A stretch of DNA of 64,000 nucleotides, taken from assembly GCF_001514205.1 (NCBI RefSeq), contig NZ_KQ948781.1:62001-126000 (forward strand), read 5' to 3'. Origin of the DNA: Streptomyces griseoruber (GTDB lineage: Bacteria; Actinomycetota; Actinomycetes; Streptomycetales; Streptomycetaceae). The position numbers and the translations under genes were made by a program. The notes under the pieces are model-generated. The model had not been told where the DNA came from, did no database searches, and saw nothing but the letters and a program-made list of their open reading frames with translations. Positions 52,964 to 61,443 of this stretch are shown here, piece by piece (the stretch's first letter is position 1; each line of letters begins with the position of its first letter).

Positions 52964-53410
52964 ATGCTCAGGATGCGGGGCTATCCTCGGCCTCTCGCCC
53001 ACGCCCACGCCCACAAAGAGATCAGGAACTTGTTCATGCACTCCGGCGGCAGGGCCAGCAAGCGCGCGGAAACCGCCTGGCCCAACGCTTCCGGGCTCAC
53101 TCGGGCCGATGTCGGTGGACGCAGGAACCCCACCGTGACGCAGATAACCGAAGGGCAGCGGATCTCCTACAGCATGGAGCAGGCGAGTGACCTCGCCGCT
53201 GTCACCATTCGCTTGATTCACCGCATCGACGCAGAACTCTCGTCCAGCACGTATGCCGAGCGGTACTTCTTCAACACCTGGAGTTCGTGGAGTTCGCGCG
53301 GGAGGTACAGGGAACTACCATCCGATCCCGTCCGGCGGGACAGGCGGATCGCGAAGATCTGCCGGAAAGTCGGATTCGTATCCAATGACTCCACGGCTTC
53401 CGGTGCCTGA
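52964..53410 (+). CDS. hypothetical protein
   Basis: A 148-residue basic protein starting at ATG 52964, after AAAGGTGA. No family recognised. The C-terminal half looks like real coding sequence (SYSMEQASDLAAVTIRLIHR, IDAELSSSTYAERYFF) and is less GC-biased than its neighbours. The N-terminal part is rich in His, Arg and Ala. It ends just before the ISL3 remnant. It may be accessory DNA brought in with the IS, or a chance frame. Confidence 0.35.
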   Translation: MLRMRGYPRPLAHAHAHKEIRNLFMHSGGRASKRAETAWPNASGLTRADVGGRRNPTVTQITEGQRISYSMEQASDLAAVTIRLIHRIDAELSSSTYAERYFFNTWSSWSSRGRYRELPSDPVRRDRRIAKICRKVGFVSNDSTASGA

Positions 53411-53438
53411 GCGGTGAGACAGCCCCGGGGATAATTCG

Positions 53439-53905
53439 TGCGCCCGTAAAACGTTCGTCGAGCAGGTCGACCAATTGACGGAAAGCTACCGACGCTTCCG
53501 TCTCGGGCTGAAGGAGTGGCTGACGACGGTGGCCGTCGAGCTGGGCGGCCGGGCCGGCGAGCGGCTGTGCCGCAACCTGAACCTGCCAGCGGGCCGGACC
53601 TGCCTGGTGGGGCTGCTGGTGGGGCTGCTGGTGGAGCCACTTGCACCGGAGCGGGCACCGCGGGTCCTTGGGGTGGACGAGTTCGCCTTCCGCCGCGGGT
53701 CCCGGTACGGCACCATCCTGGTCGACGTCGAGGCCGGGCGGGTGGTCGACGTCCTGCCCGACCGCACCTCGGAGACCTTCGCCGCCTGACTGACGGCCCA
53801 CCCCGGCGCGAAGATCATCTGCCGGGACCGTGCCAGCGCCTACACGAAGGCGATCAAGGAAGCCGCGCCGGACGCCATGGAGATCGCGGATCGCTGCACC
53901 TGCTC
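53439..53905 (+). pseudogene. ISL3-family transposase, middle fragment
   Basis: CARKTFVEQVDQLTESYRR, AVELGGRAGERLCRNLNL, RAPRVLGVDEFAFRRGSRYG (first Asp), DVEAGRVVDVLPDRTSETFA, an in-frame TGA where Trp is expected (53787), then ICRDRASAYTKAIKEAAPDA (second Asp). A frame change follows near 53890, and the rest is missing. A stretch VGLLVGLLVEP suggests a small internal duplication. Confidence 0.85.
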
Positions 53906-53967
53906 CAGGGAGCCGGTTTCCGACCGCTACGGACCCGAATCCTCGCTCGCGCATGGCCTCGGGCCGG

Positions 53968-54702
53968 TCAGGGAATCCAGCCGGCCATCACCCGCTCGGC
54001 CACCGAGAAGTCGGTCCCGCAGTTCGGGCAGGCGGCCCGCCCGAACAGGTAACGGACGCCATGAGCCAGGCCCTCCTGACCGTCCGCCAAGGCCCGGGCG
54101 AACAACCTGCGCGGCAGCCCTTCCAGCTGCTGCCTTCGCGCTGGCTGGAGGGGTGACTTCTGCACTGCTTGCAGCGCGTAGTCGTCGGTGCAGCAGAAGC
54201 GGTCGTCCTGTCCGATTACGACGAACACGTTGACGCCGCAATAGGGGCAGTCGACCTCATACTCCCCAGTATGCAGGCCGTCCAAGGAGCGGTCCCAGAT
54301 CTCGACGCCCTCGAAGGAGAGCAGGGCCTGCAGCAGGTTGACGTATTCCTCGGCCTCGGCGGTCTGACTCAGGCGTCTGTCGGTGAGGTCATGCAGAACC
54401 TCAATCGGAGCCGAGAAGACCGTCAGAGGGCTGTCGGGCTCGGACAACCCGGGCGAACAGGAAGCGATGGCTCCCGCCGCCGAGAGTACCTCGCCCAGGG
54501 TCTCCGGGCTGGCCGCGGTCGCGATCTCGGCCAAGCGCGGAAGTGCTGCGAAGCTAGCGGTGAAGGCGGTGTCCAGCTGCGGACACAAGTGGTCCATCAG
54601 CTCGGACCACACACCGCTGGGATCGGCCTCGAACCGGTTCAAGAGAGCAGGCACGTGCCCTGCTGAACCGCACGCGTCGGTGAGTGTCGACCAATCCGTC
54701 AT
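53968..54702 (-). CDS. conserved protein with C-terminal zinc ribbons, unknown function
   Basis: About 244 residues. The N-terminal ~150 are helical and HEAT-like (AGHVPALLNRFEADPSGVWS, AALPRLAEIATAASPETLGE). The C-terminal part has two CxxC pairs (VDCPYCGVNVFVV, AACPNCGTDFSV) that probably bind zinc. I recall similar Streptomyces proteins among immunity-like genes but know no function. The ATG at 54702 (TDWSTLTDACG) is preferred over an upstream ATG at 54822 because the family starts there. Its end lies 63 bp from the ISL3 fragment. Confidence 0.65.
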   Translation of the reverse strand: MTDWSTLTDACGSAGHVPALLNRFEADPSGVWSELMDHLCPQLDTAFTASFAALPRLAEIATAASPETLGEVLSAAGAIASCSPGLSEPDSPLTVFSAPIEVLHDLTDRRLSQTAEAEEYVNLLQALLSFEGVEIWDRSLDGLHTGEYEVDCPYCGVNVFVVIGQDDRFCCTDDYALQAVQKSPLQPARRQQLEGLPRRLFARALADGQEGLAHGVRYLFGRAACPNCGTDFSVAERVMAGWIP

Positions 54703-54824
54703 GCGTCCATCCAACCAGGCAACTCCGGACGGGCCGCACCTGGCCGAGAGACTCCAAGATCCTTCACGGAATCGCGGCCAGAACCAATCTGGCTCTGTCC
54801 GCAGTTCCGTGACGGAGTTCACGT

Positions 54825-55295
54825 CTATTCGACGTTCCGGAGGCCGGCTTCGGCGACGCGCCGGTGGTACTCCACCTCAGCAGCCGTGTCCAGGAAGGTC
54901 ACCGGGTACCAGCGGGCCCGGTCGTAACCCTCGCTCTCACGCCAGGGGCGCACGATGCCGCAGAGTTGGTTCCAGTACTCCGCGATCATGGTGAGCCGCC
55001 GCTTCTTCTCAGCGATCCGCTCGTCCTCGGTCGGCGAAGGGCTCGGAGCGGGCGGTCGGGCCGGGCGGTTGCGGAGACGCCCTCTGTGGGGGCCTCGGAT
55101 TTCTGACTCGATCGCCAGCACGAGGGCGGACACAGCTTCAGCGAGGGCTGCGGCCGTGCGGTGCTCCTCCGTGCCGTCATCGTGGACGCGTTCCAGTGAC
55201 TCCAGACGCGGCAACAGAAAATCTATGATCGCCCAGGCGTCGTCCGCCGTGACGTCCACAGCATGGTGCAGCGTGCGCTCCGGATCGGTGCTCAC
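54825..55295 (-). CDS. conserved protein of unknown function
   Basis: A 156-residue helical, charged protein from GTG 55295 (STDPERTLHHAVDVTADDAW). Other stretches are IIDFLLPRLESLERVHDDGT, EEKKRRL-like basic helix text near residue 105, and EYWNQLCGIVRPWRESEGYD. No family recognised. It precedes the zinc-ribbon gene on the same strand. The two form a small unit bracketed by ISL3 transposase halves on opposite strands. Confidence 0.55.
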   Translation of the reverse strand: MSTDPERTLHHAVDVTADDAWAIIDFLLPRLESLERVHDDGTEEHRTAAALAEAVSALVLAIESEIRGPHRGRLRNRPARPPAPSPSPTEDERIAEKKRRLTMIAEYWNQLCGIVRPWRESEGYDRARWYPVTFLDTAAEVEYHRRVAEAGLRNVE

Positions 55296-55428
55296 CAGCG
55301 GAGTTCCCCTTGTCGGTGTCGTCGGCCGCGTAGAGGTGGGATGCAGTTGAGATTGATCATTCGTAAACAGCCTGACTGTAGGCGACGTGCCGGATGACCG
55401 TCGATCCTTCTCCGGACCTACTCGGCTT

Positions 55429-55810
55429 TCATGGCAGGGGGAGGATGCGGGTGCGGAGGAGTTCGAAGGACGCTCGGCCATACATGGCTCTCTTGAGCGT
55501 TTTCACCCGGTTCACGTGACCCTCGACGACGCCTGAACTCCACGAAGGGTGAGGCCGGCGGTGACGGCATCGAGGTCCTGGCGGAGGAAGCTCGCGAAGC
55601 CCTGCATCGGCTTGGGGGCGTCCTGTTCGGCCTGGCGGATCCACTCCAGCAGCAGGTATCCGCGCCGGTGACGGACGAGTTCGGCGAAGGTGCGGGCGAG
55701 GTCGCAGGCCCCGGTGATGTCCGGGCAGGCGAGCCGGACCTCCAGCAGTCGTTTGTCCTGGCTCTCTGTGAGGGTGTCGCGGGGCCGCATGATCCATGGA
55801 ATCTCCTCAC
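55429..55810 (-). pseudogene. ISL3-family transposase, C-terminal fragment
   Basis: IPWIMRPRDTLTESQDKRLL, CDLARTFAELVRHRRGYLLL and KPMQGFASFLRQDLDAVTAG, then after a frame change near 55535 SGVVEGHVNRVKTLKRAMYG (catalytic Glu) and LLRTRILPLP to a stop at 55429. This is the part missing from the plus-strand remnant at 53439-53905, but in the opposite orientation. Confidence 0.85.
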
Positions 55811-56002
55811 CCTGTGCTGAGGGTGGCCCCGGAGTTGCTCGCCTTGATTCCTCAGGCGTGCAAGTGCTGACCTGCGGGTGGATGCCGAACTTGAGGGCTG
55901 GCTCTTGGTCGGGTGGCTGGGTCGGCACGAGGGCTGGGACGGGGCGGCCTGGGGTGGGTGGGGTCTCTCTCGTGGGCGGGAACAGGTGGTGTGGGAGCGA
56001 GC

Positions 56003-56362
56003 TCAGGGTTCGATGGCGAGGTGTTCGATGAGGTCGTCGCGCAGCGTGAACCGATAACGGAGATCGATGGTGCCGCCGGGGAAGTTGCCTTCGAGGTGGT
56101 GTGTGGCGATGTAGTGGGCCGTGTCGGTCTCCTGAGCGTTCGTGAGGTGGATGGTGTAGGTGAATTCGGTGGCGGATCGGTCCAGCCACCGCTCAATCGC
56201 GGCGCTGCCCTGGTAGGTGTTGCCGTCGTCGATCACTGTGGCGTCGTCGGTGAACGTCGTGACCGCGGTGGCGGTGTCGTGGGCGCGGTGCGCTGTGAGG
56301 TAGCGGGTGATCACCTCGGGCAGGTCGTCCGGGGTGATGGTCCGGGGCTGGTTGTCGTGCAT
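56003..56362 (-). CDS. NTF2-like (SnoaL-type) protein
   Basis: A 119-residue single-domain protein of the nuclear transport factor 2 fold (EVITRYLTAHRAHDTATAVT, TTFTDDATVIDDGNTYQG, IERWLDRSATEFTYTI, ending RYRFTLRDDLIEHLAIEP). Such proteins bind small molecules or act as isomerases or hydrolases; the role is open. ATG 56362 lies 25 bp after the SDR stop on the same strand, so the two form an operon, probably under the divergent HxlR regulator. Confidence 0.88.
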   Translation of the reverse strand: MHDNQPRTITPDDLPEVITRYLTAHRAHDTATAVTTFTDDATVIDDGNTYQGSAAIERWLDRSATEFTYTIHLTNAQETDTAHYIATHHLEGNFPGGTIDLRYRFTLRDDLIEHLAIEP

Positions 56363-56387
56363 GACGCTCCTGATGGTGGTGGCGATT

Positions 56388-57173
56388 TCAGACGGTGGGG
56401 GTCGTGCCGCCGTCGATGACGTGTTCGGCGCCGACGATGGCCGAGGCGCGGTCGCAAACGAGGAAGGCGACGAGCTCGGCAACTTCCTCGGGCTGGTTGG
56501 GACGGCCGAGCGGGATGCCTCCCAGGGAGTCCATGAGTCGGCCCAGCGCCGCTTCCTGGGTGATGCCGGCATCGTGGGCGATCCGGGCGACGAGGTTGTC
56601 GGCGGCCGAGGTCTGGACGAAGCCAGGTGAGACGGTGTTGACGCGGACGCCGTGGGGGGCCACCTCGTTGGCCAGTCCTTTGCTGTAGGTCGTCAGGGCG
56701 GCTTTGGCGGCGGCGTAGGCCAGGGTGCCGTTCCACAGCGGCATGCGGCGCTGGATCGAGGTGACGTGCACGATCGCGCCCCTGCCTTTGGCGAGCATGT
56801 GCGGTAGGAGTGCGCGGTCCAGGCGGACGGCGGCCAGCAGGTTCGTGTTCAGCTCCTTTGCCCAGTCGTCCTCGCCGAGCGCGGCGAATCCTCCTGCCGG
56901 TGCCTCGGAGCCGCCGAGGGTGTTGACCAGGATGTCGACGCCTCCCACGCGGGCGTCCACCTCGGAGGCGACGTGGGCGGCGCCTCCGGCGCTGGACAGG
57001 TCGGCGGCGATGAAGGTCTTCTCCTCGACGTCGTCGGGGCGGCTGCGGGCGGTGACCAGCACGGTCGCGCCGGCCTGGGCCAGGCGCCGGGCGATGGCGG
57101 CTCCGGTGCCCTTGGTGCCGCCGGTGACCAGAGCGCGTCGGCCTTCGAGGGATTCGCTGATGGATGTGGTCAC
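56388..57173 (-). CDS. SDR-family oxidoreductase
   Basis: A 261-residue SDR with TGGTKGTGAAIARRLAQAGA (cofactor site), DILVNTLGG, Ser in VHVTSIQRR and YAAAK at the active site, ending AEHVIDGGTTPTV. The substrate is unknown. GTG 57173 follows GGAGCAC. It is co-transcribed with the NTF2-like gene and is divergent from the HxlR regulator at 57273. The shared promoter region carries a long interrupted palindrome. Confidence 0.93.
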   Translation of the reverse strand: MTTSISESLEGRRALVTGGTKGTGAAIARRLAQAGATVLVTARSRPDDVEEKTFIAADLSSAGGAAHVASEVDARVGGVDILVNTLGGSEAPAGGFAALGEDDWAKELNTNLLAAVRLDRALLPHMLAKGRGAIVHVTSIQRRMPLWNGTLAYAAAKAALTTYSKGLANEVAPHGVRVNTVSPGFVQTSAADNLVARIAHDAGITQEAALGRLMDSLGGIPLGRPNQPEEVAELVAFLVCDRASAIVGAEHVIDGGTTPTV

Positions 57174-57225
57174 GTTGTGCTCCGTTCCCGGGCGCGGGTA
57201 TACGAGGCGCCGCTCCCGTCTCGAA

Positions 57226-57260
57226 TGCTAAAATAGAAGCTACTAACTTCGACTTTAGCA
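57226..57260. promoter_or_regulatory. 35-bp interrupted palindrome, probable HxlR operator
   Basis: Outer half sites TGCTAAA and TTTAGCA are perfect inverses; an inner GAAG/CTTC pair extends the symmetry around a 7-bp centre. It lies in AT-rich DNA between the divergent SDR and HxlR genes. Confidence 0.7.
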
Positions 57261-57272
57261 GTAACTGAGGGG

Positions 57273-57794
57273 ATGGTCGCCGTGGCAAGCCGGATCAGGC
57301 TGGAGGACCGGGAGTGCCCGCTGTCCACGACGGTGGGACACGTCGGCGAGTGGTGGACACTGCTGATCCTCCACGACGCCTTCGACGGCTACACCCGCTT
57401 CGACCAGTTCCAGGAGAGCCTGGGCATCTCCTCCAGCATGCTCACCACCCGGCTGAAGACCCTGCTCGCGGACGGTCTGCTGGAGCGTCGGCCCTACCAG
57501 ACCAGCCCTGTCCGGCACGAGTACGTCCTGACCGAACTCGGGCGCTCCCTGCGCCCGGTGATCGTCGCCCTGGCCGCGTGGGGCAACGCCCGCCTCACGC
57601 CGACGGAGCGCAGCATGATCCTCGTCGACGCGCACAGCGGCGAGGAAGTCGAGCCGGTCGTCGTCGACGCCAAAACCGGCCGCCGACTCGACGACAGCGC
57701 CGCCTACGTCTTCACCGCGGGCCCCGCAGCCAGCGACGCGATGCGCAGCCGCTACGCGGCACGGCCGGCCATTCCCGCGGAAGAGGCGAAGTAG
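57273..57794 (+). CDS. HxlR-family winged-helix regulator
   Basis: A 173-residue HxlR regulator: CPLSTTVGHVGEWWTLLILH, FDQFQESLGISSSMLTTRLK, LERRPYQTSPVRHEYVLTEL. The Cys near residue 15 is at the position used as a redox sensor in several HxlR/QorR-like proteins. A C-terminal ~60-residue extension (VVVDAKTGRRLDDSAAYVF) is longer than in simple members. ATG 57273 or GTG 57282 may be the start. It probably represses the divergent SDR-NTF2 operon. Its 3' end overlaps the decayed end of the zinc-finger gene on the other strand. Confidence 0.9.
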   Translation: MVAVASRIRLEDRECPLSTTVGHVGEWWTLLILHDAFDGYTRFDQFQESLGISSSMLTTRLKTLLADGLLERRPYQTSPVRHEYVLTELGRSLRPVIVALAAWGNARLTPTERSMILVDAHSGEEVEPVVVDAKTGRRLDDSAAYVFTAGPAASDAMRSRYAARPAIPAEEAK

Positions 57795-58794
57795 GCCCGG
57801 AAGATTCTCGTACAGCCTTGAAGCAGGGCCGCGAGCACGGGCTGCACCTGACCAGCCTCGCGGCACCGGCTTGTCGTCGGCCTGAGCAGGTGGTCGTAGC
57901 GGTTCGACCACGCCAACAGCGCTGGGCGTGCCCGGTGGGGCAGAGCCGGACCGTCGCTTGCTGGCGGGGCAGGCTGCGGGGGCCGCCGTCGCGCAGAACT
58001 CGGGTCCAGCGTTCGGCTTCCGCAGCGATGCCGGGGGCGATGCCTTCCCGACGCTCAGCGAGCCATCGCTCGAAGAAGGGTTCCTCGTCGTCCAGGAAGA
58101 TTCCCATCTCCTCAAGGACCGTGATGACGTGGCCAACCCGCAGGTCGAGGGCACGGAGCGGGCTGAATATCTCGCTGTGGCGGATGACGTCGCCCTCGGT
58201 GTATCCGGTGAGCACGATGGCCAGGCCGCGGTTGACAGCGAAGCGGATGCCGCGTCCCCAGCCCCGGGCTTCGGCGAGTTGGTGGGCGAGGTGCTTCGCC
58301 CAGGCCAGCCAGGGGCTGGCCAGGTCGGCGGCGGCCGGGTCGAGCCGACCGTAGTCACGCGGAACCTGCTCGAACAGCGGCAGTTGCCTCCAACCGGTTC
58401 TCGGCCGTGAGCGCGACACGGGCGGCGGCCTGCGGGATGCTTCTCGCGCCTTGACGTGGTGCAGGGCGGTGAGAGCCGATCCTCTGCGGTAACGCAGTCC
58501 CACGAAGAAGAGCTGGTGATGGCGGACGGCCTGGAGCCACGGGGTCATCACCTCGCCGCTGACGGTCGGCATGCCGGTGGCGGTCCTGGCGTCGAGCCGG
58601 GCCTGGCACCAGCACAGACGGCAGTACTCGCACTTCAGCGGCTGGACTCGCCGGCAGCCGATGCAGACGGCCGTTTCGTGGCTGCGGCCGAACATGTAGC
58701 TGGTGTGACAGAGCCGACCGCGGAAGTCGCCCCAGGCCAGGCAACCTGGGCAGGAGCTGGTGGGCTTGACGTAGCCCTTCGGGAAGCGTGCCAC
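57712..58794 (-). pseudogene. zinc-finger partner of the recombinase unit, 3' end lost
   Basis: The N-terminus has zinc-binding Cys clusters (CPGCLAW, CHTSYMF, CIGCRRVQPLKCEYCRLCWC). The middle is helical and resembles the core-binding part of tyrosine recombinases (RHHQLFFVGLRYRRGSALTA, LASPWLAWAKHLAHQLAEAR). After about 57975 the frame loses sense, and the expected catalytic domain is absent; fragments of it lie in another frame (LLAWSNRYDHLL). It starts four bases after the XRE stop, so it is the third gene of the integrase-XRE unit. Confidence 0.6.
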
Positions 58795-58798
58795 CAGT

Positions 58799-59128
58799 TC
58801 ACTGCGGTGGCAGCGACCGGCCGTCCCGGCGCTTGGGGATCACCGCCGGTGCGGCGGTCCCTGCACGGACCGCCGCTCGTTCCGTCTCCGCCTGCCCCGG
58901 GCGGCTGACCTTCTCCGGCTCGGGGATCAGCAGGTCGCCGATCTCACAGCCGAGGACGACACAGATGACGTCCAGGTCCTCCAACTTGAGCGAGACGGGC
59001 CGCCCGGACCACAGACCGGACATTTTCCCCGCCGAGATCACCAACCCGTGCTCGGCCAGGCTCCGCTGGAGCTCAGAAGCCTTCCAGACCCCTTTGTTCG
59101 CGGCGGTCAGCCGCAGGTTCCACCTCAT
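58799..59128 (-). CDS. XRE-family regulator within the recombinase unit
   Basis: A 109-residue protein with a helix-turn-helix of the YozG-like type (KASELQRSLAEHGLVISAGK, MSGLWSGRPVSLKLEDLDVI, CVVLGCEIGDLLIPEPE) and a basic tail. Its ATG 59128 overlaps the integrase stop (ATGA), so it is made together with the integrase. It may control expression of the unit or act as a directionality factor; the latter is a guess. Confidence 0.88.
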   Translation of the reverse strand: MRWNLRLTAANKGVWKASELQRSLAEHGLVISAGKMSGLWSGRPVSLKLEDLDVICVVLGCEIGDLLIPEPEKVSRPGQAETERAAVRAGTAAPAVIPKRRDGRSLPPQ

Positions 59129-60219
59129 CGGATCAGTCCTTCCAGCCGCCACGCAGCCCGTTCCATCCCGGCGACCCAGGCGTCCTCGACCCGGGTCTGC
59201 TGAACGCGGATGTATCGCATCGTCGTGGCGATCCATGAATGTCCCAAAACCTCCTGGATCGCAAGCAAGTCCAGCCCGTTTCCGTAGAGTTGGGACGCGC
59301 AGAAATGCCGCAGGACATGTGGGGTCAACTTCTCGCCCCAAGCGGGCAGGTGCGCTTTGGCCGCGTCCTTGAGTCCACCTCGCAGGGCGTCGTCGCCAGC
59401 CCGACGCGAGGAGCCGTCGGCGTTCTTCCGCTCGGAGGGAAACAGCGGGGCGCCCGGGCGGGTGTGGTCGTCGTCAAACTGGCCCCAGACGTCCTCGATG
59501 AACCGCCGAAGGGTCCGGTCGGCGCCGTTGATCAGCGGCACCATCCGCTCACGCGGGCCCGATCCGCGGGCGCCCTTGCCGTGGCGGACGTGGAGCTTGC
59601 CGAATCGGCCCAGGTCCCACTTGATGTCGTCCAGGTCGAGCCCGCATGCCTCGCTCACCCGCAGGCCGACCTGGGACAGCAGCTTCGAGGCGGTGTAGTT
59701 CCGCGCGGCAGGAGCGAACTTTCGGCACATGGCCAGCTCACCACCCCAGCCGGCGAAGAGCGTTCCGACCTCTGGCTCACTCGGCGGGATCCGCAGCTGG
59801 GCGTCCTTCGTGCCGCGCGGCCGGTTCATCTCGTCGATCGGGCACTCGATGACCCGGCCGGTCATCCTGTGCAGCTCGACCTTGTGCCGCAGCTCCAGGA
59901 ACATGAAGTACGTGGTCAGCGCCTGTGATCGGGCCAGCCGGGTGCCGCTCGGCGAGCCACGCAGCACCTTCCCGAAGTACGCGTCGGCGTCGGCCGGCTC
60001 CATGTCCCACAGCGGTCGCCCGAACCAGGACCTGATCTGGTCCAGATGCCCGACATCCCCAAGGATCGTGCCGTCAGCCAGTCCTGCCGAGGCGCGTGCG
60101 AGGACGAACCCGTATAGCGCGTCGGTCTCGAACTGCTCCAGTTCCTCCGCCGACGCGGACGCCCAGTGCTCGCGCAGGCCCCGTACGACTGCCAGCGCCG
60201 CCAACCCGAGCCCCCTCAC
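59125..60219 (-). CDS. tyrosine recombinase / site-specific integrase
   Basis: A 364-residue tyrosine recombinase. The catalytic set is complete: Arg in SQVGLRVSEACGL, Lys in LHVRHGKGARGSG, HVLRHF (HxxR), LGHSWIATT (His) and the nucleophile Tyr in TMRYIRVQQ. An N-terminal SAM-like core-binding domain covers residues ~20-130. It starts at GTG 60219. XRE and zinc-finger genes follow with overlap, giving a three-gene unit like those of Tn554-type or related recombinase elements. No attachment site was identified. Confidence 0.92.
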   Translation of the reverse strand: MRGLGLAALAVVRGLREHWASASAEELEQFETDALYGFVLARASAGLADGTILGDVGHLDQIRSWFGRPLWDMEPADADAYFGKVLRGSPSGTRLARSQALTTYFMFLELRHKVELHRMTGRVIECPIDEMNRPRGTKDAQLRIPPSEPEVGTLFAGWGGELAMCRKFAPAARNYTASKLLSQVGLRVSEACGLDLDDIKWDLGRFGKLHVRHGKGARGSGPRERMVPLINGADRTLRRFIEDVWGQFDDDHTRPGAPLFPSERKNADGSSRRAGDDALRGGLKDAAKAHLPAWGEKLTPHVLRHFCASQLYGNGLDLLAIQEVLGHSWIATTMRYIRVQQTRVEDAWVAGMERAAWRLEGLIR

Positions 60220-60595
60220 CTTCGGCCCGACTGTGGATCGGTCGGACGAGGTGAGAACGCTTCAAGAATCCCGAAGTTACGTCACAAGTCCGCGGAGCAC
60301 CCCGAAGGAGGAACAACCCGCTGGCCACGGGCACAGGGACTCAGCGGGGCTCAGGTGAACTCGCGGGATGTCGCACACTCATCTCGGTGGGCGTTCACCC
60401 GGGCGGGTGGTGCGTACTTGGCCGCCTGAAGAGCTCGGGGCTATGGTCGGGCGCCCCCGTCCGGCCGAAGGCCTCCGTCCTGTCCCATGACGCGACGTAC
60501 GCAAGGCCGAAGGTGCTCCGCATCAGCGCGTGTTCCGTCCTGTCCGTGCTGTCCGGCCGGCGGGTCATGGGCCGCGGGCTGTGACGGACGCACCG
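60220..60595. other. no supported feature
   Basis: The region upstream of the integrase. I see CCGTCCTGTCC-type short repeats (about 60475 and 60535) but no gene, and no clear end of the recombinase element. An attachment site could lie here. Confidence 0.4.
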
Positions 60596-60976
60596 ATGAC
60601 GAAGAACCACGCTCGGAAGTCCGCGGCGCGCGCCCGTGCCTCCATGACTGGTCAGCCCTACACGTCCGCCGGCCTCCAGCACGAGCCCGAACTCGTCGTG
60701 CTGCGGCAGTACGGGAAGGGCGGTCCGGGCTGCCTCACCCTGGTCGTCGCGAACTGCACGGCTCCGGGGAACCGGTCCCTGGCCGGTATCGCGTCAGGAG
60801 TCGTGCACCAGTGGCCGAGCTCCGCCCAGCCCAGCAAGCCCCGCGTCGCCCCCTACCGGCACATGATCGAGCACGGCTGGTCGGCGGCGCGGACCCCTCC
60901 ATCGGGGTGGTCCAGTGGGGTGTCGTGTTCGCCACGCCGGCCGGGGCCGTGCAGTTGCCGGACGCGACCGCGCTGA
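60596..60976 (+). CDS. hypothetical protein with N-terminal basic helix
   Basis: About 126 residues from ATG 60596. The start (TKNHARKSAARARASMTGQP, YTSAG) is a motif I have seen at the N-terminus of small proteins in Streptomyces mobile DNA. The remainder is Pro/Ser/Arg-rich, and a second frame in the same bases ends at 60990, so a frameshift is possible. No function can be given. Confidence 0.4.
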   Translation: MTKNHARKSAARARASMTGQPYTSAGLQHEPELVVLRQYGKGGPGCLTLVVANCTAPGNRSLAGIASGVVHQWPSSAQPSKPRVAPYRHMIEHGWSAARTPPSGWSSGVSCSPRRPGPCSCRTRPR

Positions 60977-61086
60977 ACGGCGTCATGTGACCTGTGGGGG
61001 CGTCTCAGCCCCCAAGGTGTCTCAGGCGGCGCAGCTCCCCTGGACGAGACGTGACGGGCGCCGCGGCCGCGTGCCGCAGCGGACGC

Positions 61087-61425
61087 TCAGAGGTGGCCGT
61101 CCAGGAACTTCCGTACCTCGGCGATGGTCATGGGCCCCGTGCCGTGCGCCACCGCCTCTCCCTCCTTCAGCAGGACGTAGGACGGGGCTCCGGTGATCCC
61201 GTATCGCTCGGTGGCGGCCGGACAACGCGTGATGTCGGCGCGGACGGCCGTCAGGCGGCCCGTGTAGTCGTCGGCGATGCCACCCACGACGAGGTCCATC
61301 ACCCGGCAGGCCTCGACTGCCTTGGGCCATGTCCCGGTGAAGTATGCGAGGACCGGAACTCCGCTCCTCCCGAGGATGAAATCGAACTCCGCGTCCTCAC
61401 GGGGTCGGTGAACCCGCTTCGTCAT
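61087..61425 (-). CDS. thioredoxin-fold protein lacking the CxxC motif
   Basis: A 112-residue protein with a thioredoxin fold: DFILGRSGVPVLAYFTGTWP, then KAVEACR where CxxC is expected, followed by TGRLTAVRADITRCPAATER, YGITGAPSYVLLKEGEAV (cis-Pro loop) and the last helix IAEVRKFLDGHL. With only one of the two active cysteines in place it cannot run a normal dithiol cycle, so a structural, monothiol or bacilli-/mycothiol-linked role is possible. GGAG lies six bases before ATG 61425. Confidence 0.8.
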   Translation of the reverse strand: MTKRVHRPREDAEFDFILGRSGVPVLAYFTGTWPKAVEACRVMDLVVGGIADDYTGRLTAVRADITRCPAATERYGITGAPSYVLLKEGEAVAHGTGPMTIAEVRKFLDGHL

Positions 61426-61443
61426 GGAAGCTCCTGACCTCAC

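Noticed and set aside
60220..60595. attL/attR site for the tyrosine recombinase
   Set aside because: No long direct repeat was found between this stretch and the region beyond 57712; short CCGTCCTGTCC repeats are too common in such DNA.
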